Below are positions 24,178-32,086 of a stretch of 43,291 bases of DNA, piece after piece (the first letter of the stretch is position 1; every line of letters begins with the position of its first letter). Origin of the DNA: an uncultured Flavobacteriaceae bacterium (GTDB lineage Bacteria > Bacteroidota > Bacteroidia > Flavobacteriales > Flavobacteriaceae); contig CALIIC010000008.1 in NCBI GenBank assembly GCA_938020445.1, positions 1-43,291 on the forward strand. Reading direction: 5' to 3'. The position numbers were made by a program, and so were the translations under genes. A model generated the notes under the pieces. It worked only from the letters and a program-made list of their open reading frames with translations. It searched no databases and had not been told where the DNA came from.

Positions 24178-25545
24178 ATGAGAATAAAAAATTATTTTTT
24201 AATTGGGACATTGCTATTGGTATTAGTAGGTTTTAGTCATACAAATGGTAAACCAAAAGCTGTAAATGTAAATGCTGGTGGTACTATAAAACAATATGTT
24301 GGTGAGTACGTGTATGAGCCAGAAGATATTACAATAAGGGTTCATACAAAAGAAGATGATACTACGCTTTATCTTTCCGTACCCGCACAATCACCGTATG
24401 AATTAATTTCAACCGGAGAGCACAAATTCGCTTTTAGAATAGACGAGGGATTTAAAGTAGAATTTAAAAATGCAGAAAATGGCGTTTTTAAAGAATTAAT
24501 TCTAATACAACCACACGGAACAATGAAAGCGATTCGTAAGAAAAAAGGGGAAATAGATGATTTAACTACCATTGATAAAAAACTTATCGAGAAAGACTTT
24601 TCAGGGGTTGTTTTAGTTGCTCAAAATGACAGTATCATATTTAACAAGGCATATGGGAGAAAAAATAGTCAAGAGAACGGATTAAATGATACAAATACAG
24701 TTTTTGATATTTGTTCTATTACAAAACAATTTACTGCTGCAGGAATACTAAAACTGTCAATGCAAAATAAGATTTCTCTTAATGATAAGCTATCAAAGTA
24801 CTTTGGCGCTGTTCCTAACGATAAAAAAGATATAACCATTCATCAATTGCTCACACATTCTTCTGGTTTAACAATCGGGATAGGCGGTGATTATGATACC
24901 GTCACAGAAGCAGCGTTTCTAGACCAAGTATTCAGTAGCAAGCTGATAAGTCCGGTCGGGAAAAAATTTAGTTACTCTAATATAGGGTATAGCTTGCTTA
25001 CTTTAATAATAGAAAAAGCGAGCGGAATGGATTATGAGCACTTTCTAAATATTGAGATTTTTAAACCTTCGAAAATGAACCGTACGGGCTATGTAATTCC
25101 AGATTGGGGTACGAATGAAGTGGCTAACGGTTTTTTGAACGGTACTGAAGCTAAAAAACCAAATGAAGAGAATTGGAGTGAAAAAGGTCCGTACCTCAAT
25201 CTCAAAGGAAATGGAGGTATTTTAACAAGGGCAAGTGATTTATTGCTCTGGAGCCAAGCTATAATGAACAATACAGTACTTGATAAAGCAACGACCTCTA
25301 AATATCTCTATCCTCATTTTCAATCCGATGGTTTTGTGTACAATTACTATGGATATGGCTGGGGTGTTGAAAATAATCATTCAGAGAATAAGTTAGTACT
25401 TCACGGTGGCACGAGTGATTTCTTTGCCACAGACCTATGGATGTATCCTAAAAAAGGAATTACAATAATTGTGCTTAGCAATAAATATGAAGAATATGTC
25501 TACTCAATTGCAAGAAGGTTCTCAAATTTTTTACTGGCAAAGTAA
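24178..25545 (+). CDS. Exported serine hydrolase, class C beta-lactamase/DD-peptidase fold
   Basis: A 455-residue exported protein. A signal peptide (about 1-25, FLIGTLLLVLVGFSHTNG) is followed by a small beta domain at about 35-125, like the accessory domain often attached to these enzymes, then the beta-lactamase (PF00144) domain at about 130-455. The catalytic set is complete: S180-I-T-K183 (SxxK), Y266-S-N268 (YxN) and H409-G-G-T (the K/HTG-type box). The family includes esterases, DD-peptidases and D-amino-acid-acting hydrolases; resistance to antibiotics cannot be inferred. The accessory domain is N-terminal, where many relatives carry it at the C-terminus. The gene is visibly more AT-rich than its neighbours and stands alone behind its own promoter. 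Confidence 0.92.
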   Translation: MRIKNYFLIGTLLLVLVGFSHTNGKPKAVNVNAGGTIKQYVGEYVYEPEDITIRVHTKEDDTTLYLSVPAQSPYELISTGEHKFAFRIDEGFKVEFKNAENGVFKELILIQPHGTMKAIRKKKGEIDDLTTIDKKLIEKDFSGVVLVAQNDSIIFNKAYGRKNSQENGLNDTNTVFDICSITKQFTAAGILKLSMQNKISLNDKLSKYFGAVPNDKKDITIHQLLTHSSGLTIGIGGDYDTVTEAAFLDQVFSSKLISPVGKKFSYSNIGYSLLTLIIEKASGMDYEHFLNIEIFKPSKMNRTGYVIPDWGTNEVANGFLNGTEAKKPNEENWSEKGPYLNLKGNGGILTRASDLLLWSQAIMNNTVLDKATTSKYLYPHFQSDGFVYNYYGYGWGVENNHSENKLVLHGGTSDFFATDLWMYPKKGITIIVLSNKYEEYVYSIARRFSNFLLAK

Positions 25546-25855
25546 AAGTATTACAGCACACAATGTTTCCTCTAATACATGGCTTTTAAAGACTTCCTAA
25601 GGGTATTTGTTCATTTGCATGAATCATCAAAACTTTATTCCGATTTATGTGGATGAAGGCTTTCTATGAAAAGCCCTGGTCAGGAACTTCAAAGTTGGTC
25701 AATATTTTCTTCTGTAATGTAGGTTGCCTTTTTTAAAAACCGGAAGCCATCGTAACCTTAGGGAATTTTCAAAATTAAGCGCATTTATAGAACACGATTT
25801 TCTAACTCGAATTGATTTTCCTAAATTTCTACTCGAATTGATAGTTATCAAAACC
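25546..25855 (+). other. 310-bp intergenic region with direct repeats
   Basis: No gene is supported here. The region holds a short hairpin-like sequence GGCTTTCTATGAAAAGCC near 25660 without a T tail, and a pair of 12-bp direct repeats close to the next gene (listed separately). An open frame running through it into the next gene from 25724 has no sensible N-terminus. Confidence 0.5.
25805..25842 (+). repeat. Two 12-bp direct repeats upstream of the small lipoprotein gene
   Basis: ACTCGAATTGAT occurs at 25805-25816 and again at 25831-25842, a 26-bp period, both within 52 bp of the start codon at 25856. TAAATTTC, a near -7 element, lies between them. The layout could be an operator for a regulator that binds direct repeats, or a local duplication. 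Confidence 0.45.
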
Positions 25856-26203
25856 ATGAGGAACAAATTTTTAATTTTTAGCTTTCTACTCCTATACGTT
25901 TGTTGTAAAGAAGCAACATATAGCCCCGACGGATTAACAAAGCTCACCGAGGAACAACTGATCGAAAGAGCCAAAAATAAAGATTTTCCATCGCTTAAGA
26001 CCATTGTTTATAAAAACGAGAAAGGGGAGGTCATCTCAACTGATTCGGTACAAAAAATACCGAATATGGAAGAATGGACAGCCGATTGGTATGCCGATAA
26101 AGAGGGCGTTGTAAAAGAATTTGTACTTCGAAAAGCGACGGAGAAGGACAAAAAACTACAGCTAAAAGTGCAAGAAGCTTTTAATGCACAACCTACCAAG
26201 TGA
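25856..26203 (+). CDS. Small putative lipoprotein, unknown
   Basis: A 115-residue protein starting at ATG 25856 (MRNKFLIFSFLLLYVCCKE). The leader ends in a lipobox-like YVCC followed by KEAT, so a lipid-anchored periplasmic protein is likely. The mature part is charged and helical (LTEEQLIERAKNKDF, EWTADWYADKEGVVKEFVLRKA). I see no known domain. The frame is open further upstream to 25724 but without a signal peptide. It stands alone behind the direct repeats. A short stub with a membrane-like segment follows 16 bp later. Confidence 0.72.
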   Translation: MRNKFLIFSFLLLYVCCKEATYSPDGLTKLTEEQLIERAKNKDFPSLKTIVYKNEKGEVISTDSVQKIPNMEEWTADWYADKEGVVKEFVLRKATEKDKKLQLKVQEAFNAQPTK

Positions 26204-26219
26204 TTGATAGCCATTGACA

Positions 26220-26360
26220 GTGGTGTCCCGGCGAATAGTTGCAAAACCAGATGGTGCAGAAGGAGCATTCTTATATTTTCTAATCGGTATGCCGTTTTAT
26301 ATTTTCATGTATTTCTACCGCAGGAAACAGATGAAGGAGCAGTTGAAATTGGTTAGATAA
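26220..26360 (+). pseudogene. Possible gene stub: membrane segment plus basic tail
   Basis: An open frame from GTG 26220 (or GTG 26223) to TAA 26358-26360 encodes about 46 residues. They include the membrane-like segment FLYFLIGMPFYIFMYFYRRK and a basic tail ending KEQLKLVR. The stretch resembles the C-terminal end of a membrane protein; with no ATG near the beginning, a truncated remnant is as likely as a small gene. It starts 16 bp after the lipoprotein stop. Confidence 0.3.
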
Positions 26361-26669
26361 CTGTTTTGCATGAGTAAGTTCCAATAAAGGATAATAATGC
26401 TTTAATTTCCAGCAAAAATACTTGTTGAAATAATAGTGGAGGAACCATTCTTGGGTTTTCAAAAAACAATCAAATCACTTTCTTCCAATAGTCTTTAGGT
26501 ACTAAAATCTTGTCGATTTATGGAATGATTTGCTAACCTCCCTGGGTTTTAATAAGTTTTCTACTATTATTTTAGGCTACGCAGGTGAAAGGTGTCGGTT
26601 TGAATAGGTATATTTAGTTCTCAACTAACCTGATTCATTCCACTTAATTGCTAATTAAAACCGTTTGCC
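26361..26669 (+). other. 309-bp intergenic region before the tricorn gene
   Basis: AT-rich, with no convincing gene, terminator or repeat. TATATTTA near 26607 is one base from the -7 consensus and about 60 bp before the tricorn start, but no TTG sits at the right distance. A minus-strand open frame across 26280-26462 has no support beyond being open. Confidence 0.4.
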
Positions 26670-29600
26670 TTGAAAACTACTCAAACTCTTTCAACACCAA
26701 ATACCGTTCTAGTCCTATTTCTTTCGCTACTTGTTTCTGCTTCTTTTGTACATGCTCAAGGCTTTGAGGGATATTATAGATATCCAGATATACATAAGAA
26801 TACCATTGTATTTTCGGCTGAGGGAGATTTGTGGACCGTGCCGTTGCAAGGGGGATTGGCTCAACGTTTGACCACACATCAAGAAGAAGAACGGTTTCCC
26901 GCCTTTTCGCCCGACGGCAAGCAAATTGCCTTTTCAGCAAGTTATGAAGGCCCTACCGAAGTGTATACCATGGCTGTTGAAGGTGGTCTGCCGACGCGAT
27001 GGACTTATGAAGGGGATGCTTCAATTGTCAATACTTGGACACCTGACGGGGAGGTGGTTTATCAAACACGCGCCTATTCTAAAGTTCCCGATAATCGGCT
27101 GGTAACCATCAATCCCAAAACCAAACAAAAATCTAAGGTTCCATTATTTCAGGCCAGCGAAGCGTCCTTTGATAACACTGGTAATACGGTATTTTTTGTG
27201 CGGCCAGGGTATCACAATAATGTAACCAAGAGGTATCAGGGAGGTACTGCCAGACAGATTTACAAATATACCCAAGGTACTGCTGAGGCTGTAAAACTGA
27301 CGAACGACCATCCTGGCGAAAGCCACCACCCATTGTGGTCCGATGGGCGCGTTTTTTTTATTTCTGATCGTGATGGCATGATGAATATTTGGTCGATGGA
27401 TGAAAAAGGAGGTGACCTAAAACAGCATACCACTCACAAGGAGTTCGACGTGCGTTATGCGAATATTTCAAATGGAAATCTTGTGTACCAAATGGGAGCA
27501 GACTTATGGTTGTACAACATCACGTCAAAGGAGGCTAAAAAAATCCCCATCCGTCTGGTAACAGATTTAGATCAATTAAGAGAAAAGTGGGATGAAAATC
27601 CGATGAAGTATATGACCTCGGTACATCCTGATCCCAAGGGAGAACGGGTGGCCATAACGGCCAGAGGGCGCGTTTTTGTAGCGCCGACAAAGGCAGGGCG
27701 TTTTGTATCATTTACAGAAAAAAAGAATGTACGTTTTCGAGATGCCCTTTTTTCACATGACGGGAAGCACATCTATACTTTGTCCGATGAAACAGGAGAG
27801 TTCGACTTCGTAAGAATGCCGGCCAATGGAATCGGCGACCACCGTCAAATTTCCAAGGATGGGGATGTGTTAAGGTATCAAGGCTCGCCTTCATCTGATG
27901 ATAAGTGGATCGCATATGCCGACCTCGAAAACAATTTGTACACACTGAATGTCAAAAATGGGATACGAAAAAAAATATCTACGAATCAAGAAGGTATTTG
28001 GGATTATGAGTGGTCTCCTGATAGTAAATGGTTAGCCTTTGTGCAAGCTGCGGCCAATAATATGGCACAAATAAAAATCTACAATGTTGATTCCGGTACC
28101 TCCTTTGATCTAACTACAGATAGGGCTAACAGCTTAAACCCTAGATGGAGCCCGGATGGAAAATTTATATACTTCCTTTCCGATAGGAGTTTCACTTCTT
28201 TAGTCCCTGGCCCTTGGGGCCCACGACAACCAGAACCCTATTTTGATGCCAGCGAAAAACTATATCATGTCGCATTACAAAAAGGAACAAGATCTCCTTT
28301 TAGAGAAGCAGATGAACTGGCGGCCGGTCCTAATGAAAAGAAAACCAAAGAAACGGGGGAAAAAAAGAAGAAAAAAGGAAACAATACACCCAAAGAAAAT
28401 GCGCTGGCCGTGGTAATCGACCAAAAAGGGATTAAAGAACGAATAGAAGAAGTGCCAATAAAGGCAGGGAATTATAGTGCGTTAGAGGTAAATAAGAAGG
28501 CAATTTATCTTATTTCAAGCGAAACCGGTGTGAACGCTAAAAGCGAGTTATCCGTACTAAAAATAGGGAATGAAGATGTAAAACTCAAAAGAATGATTCC
28601 CGATATTACCAGCTATGAGCTTACCGCCAACGGGAAAAAAATACTGGCCGTCAAAAAGCAAAACATGTATATGGTTGAAGCGGGTACGGATGAAATCAAT
28701 GATCTTTCAAAAAGTAAGATTGATTTAAGTGGATGGCGTTTCTCCATTACACCGAAAGAGGATTGGAAGCAGATTTTTACCGACGCATGGCGAATGGAAC
28801 GTGATTATTTTTATGACAAAAATATGCACGGGGTGGATTGGGATGCGATGCATGCGAAATACATGCCACTGGTAGATAGGGTTACTACCCGAAATGAACT
28901 CTCAGATCTCATTGGTCGTTTCGTCGGCGAACTTTCCGCCTTACACACGAGTGTTCGAGGAGGTGATAACCGTAGTGATGGTAAAAACATTTCTGTTGCA
29001 AGCTTAGGAGCGCAATTCACAAGAGATGCGGAAAAAGGAGGGTATAAGATTGATCATATCTATAAGGTCGATCCTGATTACCCCGATGGAAAATCACCCT
29101 TAGACGATCCGTATTTAGATGTTCGTGTAGGTGATGTCATTACCAGTGTTAATGGGGTAGCCGCTCTATCGGCTGTTGATATTGGGGCGCTTATTAGAAA
29201 TCAGGTTGATAAACAAGTATTGTTGAGTATAAAAAGGGGAACGGTATCCAGGGATATCATTGTCAAGCCGATTGCCAGTGATTATGATTTGCGCTATAGT
29301 GATTGGGAATATGGCAAGCGCCTTGAGGTTGAGGAGAAGGGAGAAGATCAAATTGGGTATCTGCATTTACGCGCCATGGGCACGAATGACATAAGTCAGT
29401 TCTACCGTGAATTTTATCCCATTTTCAATAAATCGGGGTTAATTGTAGATGTGCGCTACAACTTTGGGGGTAATATTGATAGTTTTATCCTTGAGAAACT
29501 TTTAAGAAAAGCGTGGATGTATTGGAAGGCCAGGGCAGGTGAGCCCTACTGGAATATGCCTTATGCCTTTAGAGGTCATATCGTAGTGCTAGTAAACGAG

Positions 29601-29975
29601 AATACCTATTCCGACGGTGAAGCTTTTGCAGACGGGTTTAAGAAACTCGGTTTGGGCACTACGATTGGTACCCGAACTTGGGGAGGTGAAATTTGGTTGC
29701 ATAGTGGTAATAGGCTAAGTGATAATGGTATTGCAAGAGCTCCTATGATGGGGGTTTATGGAGCTAATGGAAAATGGTTGATAGAGGGCCACGGTTTTGT
29801 TCCCGATATTGAGGTTGATAATTTACCGCATGCCACCTTTAATGGGGAGGATTTGCAACTCGATACGGCCATTAAACATCTTCAAAAATTACTAAAAGAA
29901 GACCCACGAAAGGTGCCGGCACCCCCAACATATCCTAACAAATCTTTTGATAATAACACAAAATCGAATAAGTAG
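26670..29975 (+). CDS. Tricorn-type protease (S41 family) with beta-propellers and PDZ domain
   Basis: A 1101-residue exported protease of the tricorn family (Thermoplasma tricorn is about 1070). The signal peptide is TVLVLFLSLLVSASFVHAQ. Two WD40/PD40-type beta-propellers span about 35-690 (FSPDGKQIAFSASYEG, WSPDSKWLAFVQA, WSPDGKFIYFLSDR), interrupted by a Lys-rich insert near 555-575. A C1 domain with GELSALHTSVRGG carries the catalytic His759. A PDZ domain occupies about 770-880, and the peptidase core has NENTYSDGEAFADGF with Ser981-Asp982. The start is TTG 26670: no ATG precedes the signal peptide and a stop lies at 26652-26654. It degrades peptides, here probably in the periplasm. It appears monocistronic or leads the small genes that follow. 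Confidence 0.94.
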   Translation: MKTTQTLSTPNTVLVLFLSLLVSASFVHAQGFEGYYRYPDIHKNTIVFSAEGDLWTVPLQGGLAQRLTTHQEEERFPAFSPDGKQIAFSASYEGPTEVYTMAVEGGLPTRWTYEGDASIVNTWTPDGEVVYQTRAYSKVPDNRLVTINPKTKQKSKVPLFQASEASFDNTGNTVFFVRPGYHNNVTKRYQGGTARQIYKYTQGTAEAVKLTNDHPGESHHPLWSDGRVFFISDRDGMMNIWSMDEKGGDLKQHTTHKEFDVRYANISNGNLVYQMGADLWLYNITSKEAKKIPIRLVTDLDQLREKWDENPMKYMTSVHPDPKGERVAITARGRVFVAPTKAGRFVSFTEKKNVRFRDALFSHDGKHIYTLSDETGEFDFVRMPANGIGDHRQISKDGDVLRYQGSPSSDDKWIAYADLENNLYTLNVKNGIRKKISTNQEGIWDYEWSPDSKWLAFVQAAANNMAQIKIYNVDSGTSFDLTTDRANSLNPRWSPDGKFIYFLSDRSFTSLVPGPWGPRQPEPYFDASEKLYHVALQKGTRSPFREADELAAGPNEKKTKETGEKKKKKGNNTPKENALAVVIDQKGIKERIEEVPIKAGNYSALEVNKKAIYLISSETGVNAKSELSVLKIGNEDVKLKRMIPDITSYELTANGKKILAVKKQNMYMVEAGTDEINDLSKSKIDLSGWRFSITPKEDWKQIFTDAWRMERDYFYDKNMHGVDWDAMHAKYMPLVDRVTTRNELSDLIGRFVGELSALHTSVRGGDNRSDGKNISVASLGAQFTRDAEKGGYKIDHIYKVDPDYPDGKSPLDDPYLDVRVGDVITSVNGVAALSAVDIGALIRNQVDKQVLLSIKRGTVSRDIIVKPIASDYDLRYSDWEYGKRLEVEEKGEDQIGYLHLRAMGTNDISQFYREFYPIFNKSGLIVDVRYNFGGNIDSFILEKLLRKAWMYWKARAGEPYWNMPYAFRGHIVVLVNENTYSDGEAFADGFKKLGLGTTIGTRTWGGEIWLHSGNRLSDNGIARAPMMGVYGANGKWLIEGHGFVPDIEVDNLPHATFNGEDLQLDTAIKHLQKLLKEDPRKVPAPPTYPNKSFDNNTKSNK

Positions 29976-30056
29976 TTTTGATTTAATTAAAAAGTTCAAA
30001 CTTCGATATAAGGCCCTCGTTACAAGAAATCATTCACATCACAAATAACATCCATC

Positions 30057-30509
30057 ATGAAACGATCTTTTATCCTGACGACAACATTCTTTTTACTCCT
30101 TACTTTTTACCTTCAAGGACAAACCCCAAAAGACTCCTTGGAAATTAAACAAGCCGCCCTCGACTATATTGAATCGCAGCATCTGGGGAAACCCGAACAA
30201 TTTGAGCGTTCGGCCCACCCCCGAATGGTAAAGCGAACCTTTTGGACGCATAAAAAAACGGGCAAAGAGTATTTACGGGAAACCTTTACCGATGCGATGA
30301 CCCTGTTGGCGGAAACGTATAACCAAAATGGTGATAAGTTTCCCGAAAACCCCAAAAAGGAGGTAATCATTCTAGATGTATACGACAAAACGGCCTCCGT
30401 TAAACTCATTGCCGATGATTGGATCGATTATATGCATATTGTAAAACTCAACGGCAAATGGCAGATTGTAAACGTACTATGGCAGTTCAACAATTCGGAA
30501 GATCATTAA
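30057..30509 (+). CDS. Exported NTF2-like (lumazine-binding-like) protein
   Basis: A 150-residue protein with a signal peptide (FILTTTFFLLLTFYLQGQ) and an NTF2-like domain of the Lumazine_bd_2 type. Its typical elements are the first helix IKQAALDYIESQHLGKPEQFERSAHP, a middle segment LRETFTDAMTLLAETYN, and the end VLDVYDKTASVKLIADDWIDYMHIVKLNGKWQIVNVLW. Family members are usually small-ligand-binding or enzymatic, but no catalytic residues can be named here. It lies 81 bp after the tricorn gene in the same direction. Confidence 0.88.
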   Translation: MKRSFILTTTFFLLLTFYLQGQTPKDSLEIKQAALDYIESQHLGKPEQFERSAHPRMVKRTFWTHKKTGKEYLRETFTDAMTLLAETYNQNGDKFPENPKKEVIILDVYDKTASVKLIADDWIDYMHIVKLNGKWQIVNVLWQFNNSEDH

Positions 30510-30554
30510 AACACAGAATTTAAGTTTTTCCAAACCAACTTGGGGAAAGTTCGT

Positions 30555-30950
30555 ATGAAGAAATGGATTACCGATAGAACCTTTCTGTTAATTCTGTTCA
30601 TGCTATGTGCATATGTCTTAGCCGTAAACGGATTTAAGGAATCTTGGGGCTTCAACAAAACAGTGAATTGGGCTTGGGATGTTTCTAATATGCAATGGTG
30701 GTTGGGAGTATTGATTTGGATAGGATTTATGTTAGGATATGCGCTGTTGGCAGTCTTTAAGGTTACTACCAACATAGTACTTTCCAGCCTACAGCTTCTA
30801 TTGTTGATTTGCACCTTAATTATTTTAAGGTTTTACGGATTTGATCAATCGTTGGTATTGGTAGTACTATGGTGTACTAACGGCATATTTATTCTAAACA
30901 TGGTCGTATCTATTAGACATAAGCTGTTGGAGGGAAATAAGCAGGATTGA
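30555..30950 (+). CDS. Small polytopic membrane protein, unknown
   Basis: A 131-residue protein with four hydrophobic segments at about residues 7-25, 46-66, 71-91 and 95-116. I recognise no family. It carries a Trp-rich loop between the first two helices (ESWGFNKTVNWAWDVSNMQWW). The ATG at 30555 (MKKWITDRTF) is preferred to an in-frame TTG at 30540. It begins 45 bp after the NTF2-like gene and may share a transcript with it. Confidence 0.75.
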   Translation: MKKWITDRTFLLILFMLCAYVLAVNGFKESWGFNKTVNWAWDVSNMQWWLGVLIWIGFMLGYALLAVFKVTTNIVLSSLQLLLLICTLIILRFYGFDQSLVLVVLWCTNGIFILNMVVSIRHKLLEGNKQD

Positions 30951-31061
30951 AAAAACGAAGAACCTTCATCAACACACCAAAACATTATCTTCCTCGTTAC
31001 CATAGTAGTATGCCTTGTATTTTATATGCAAAGAACCGGGCTGCGACCAAACACACTGAAG

Positions 31062-31934
31062 ATGAAAAGAATACTCAAAATTATGGGGTGGATATCCCTA
31101 TCTGCCTTATTGCTAGTTGTCGGTTATGGCACATATGTGTATCAGTCACGCCCTTTTTTAAAGGCAATCATTAACAACGATGAATCAAAAATTTACTACC
31201 GGCCTGTCAAAGAAATGCAACCTATGCTGCATATGGCGTATGCCGAATATATTTTAAAAGTCGAGGATTCGATAAATATTCATACTTACCTTTTTAAACC
31301 AAAAGCAAAACCCACTGCCGCCATCTTTTTAATCAAAGGGAATGGAGGGAACATTAGTACCAACTTAGATTTGATACAACCGTTGATCGACAATGGATTT
31401 ATGGTGTATTCGCTCGACTGGCGAGGCTATGGCGATTCTACAGGGGTTCCCAATTACCAGGGAATCATGAAGGATACCGAAGAGGCCTTTGTTCATTTTT
31501 TAAATGAAACAACCAATGACAGTCTTAAAACCCTGGTTTATGGGATGTCGCTGGGAGGGCAATTGGCAATTAAACTTACCAAAGATAACCCTACCAAAGT
31601 GCATGCACTTATTCTTGATGGCACCATTGCTTCTGCCCAAAGCTTTCTTTTGGACAATGTAGATATTGGTTTCTTACGAACTCGAATTTTAGAGACGCCA
31701 CAAGACTATAATCAAAAGTACGTAGGTGTACGGGATATCGCCTCAATTTACAATACTCCTAAATTAATTATTCATAGCAAATCAGATCGAGCCGTACCAT
31801 TTGAACGTGGAAAGAGTGTTTTTGATGCTGCGAAAGAACCCAAAGAATTTTGGGAAACCGATACGAAACATATTCGAACACTAACAGAAAACACGAAGAA
31901 GGCCATTGAGAAAATTAACGCGTTGGTCCAATAA
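31062..31934 (+). CDS. Membrane-anchored alpha/beta hydrolase
   Basis: A 290-residue protein with an N-terminal membrane segment (WISLSALLLVVGYGTYVY) and an alpha/beta-hydrolase fold of the BAAT/DUF-like peptidase S9/S12 style. The nucleophile elbow is GMSLGG with Ser163, the acid Asp242 is in HSKSDRAVP, and His270 is in DTKHIRT. An upstream oxyanion-region motif is KGNGGN, with the DWRGYGDSTG loop characteristic of the YfhR/Bem46 group. The active site probably faces the periplasm. The substrate is unknown. I chose ATG 31062 (MKRILKIMGW) over 31026, because it places the membrane segment at the N-terminus. Confidence 0.88.
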   Translation: MKRILKIMGWISLSALLLVVGYGTYVYQSRPFLKAIINNDESKIYYRPVKEMQPMLHMAYAEYILKVEDSINIHTYLFKPKAKPTAAIFLIKGNGGNISTNLDLIQPLIDNGFMVYSLDWRGYGDSTGVPNYQGIMKDTEEAFVHFLNETTNDSLKTLVYGMSLGGQLAIKLTKDNPTKVHALILDGTIASAQSFLLDNVDIGFLRTRILETPQDYNQKYVGVRDIASIYNTPKLIIHSKSDRAVPFERGKSVFDAAKEPKEFWETDTKHIRTLTENTKKAIEKINALVQ

Positions 31935-32014
31935 ATATCCTCAGTTATGTGCTTTTATACCGCGCGGGGTGTTGCATTGTTTTTACCGCTCCAAAGATGT
32001 TTGAATACGAAGGG

Positions 32015-32045
32015 TTGTATTCATAGTTGTACTCCATTATCTTTA
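32015..32045 (+). promoter_or_regulatory. Candidate promoter upstream of the DUF7033-type gene
   Basis: TTG at 32015-32017, a 20-bp spacer, and TATCTTTA at 32038-32045 (7 of 8 to TAnnTTTG). It would start transcription near 32051, which lies after the in-frame TTG at 32027 and so favours the ATG at 32087 as the true start of the gene. Confidence 0.4.
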
Positions 32046-32086
32046 TAGCTTCAAACACACATTACTCAGAACGTACCACGCAACCC

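Noticed and set aside
24178..25545. Serine hydrolase as an antibiotic-resistance beta-lactamase
   Set aside because: SxxK, YxN and HGG are shared with esterases and peptidases; the sequence and context give no sign of a resistance role.
26280..26462. Minus-strand 60-codon open frame
   Set aside because: It is antisense to the possible stub, has no leader or promoter and no recognisable pattern; being open is the only support.
31955..31965. GC-rich palindrome CCGCGCGG
   Set aside because: Eight bases only, with no T tail or partner site, and not placed at a gene end in a way that suggests termination.
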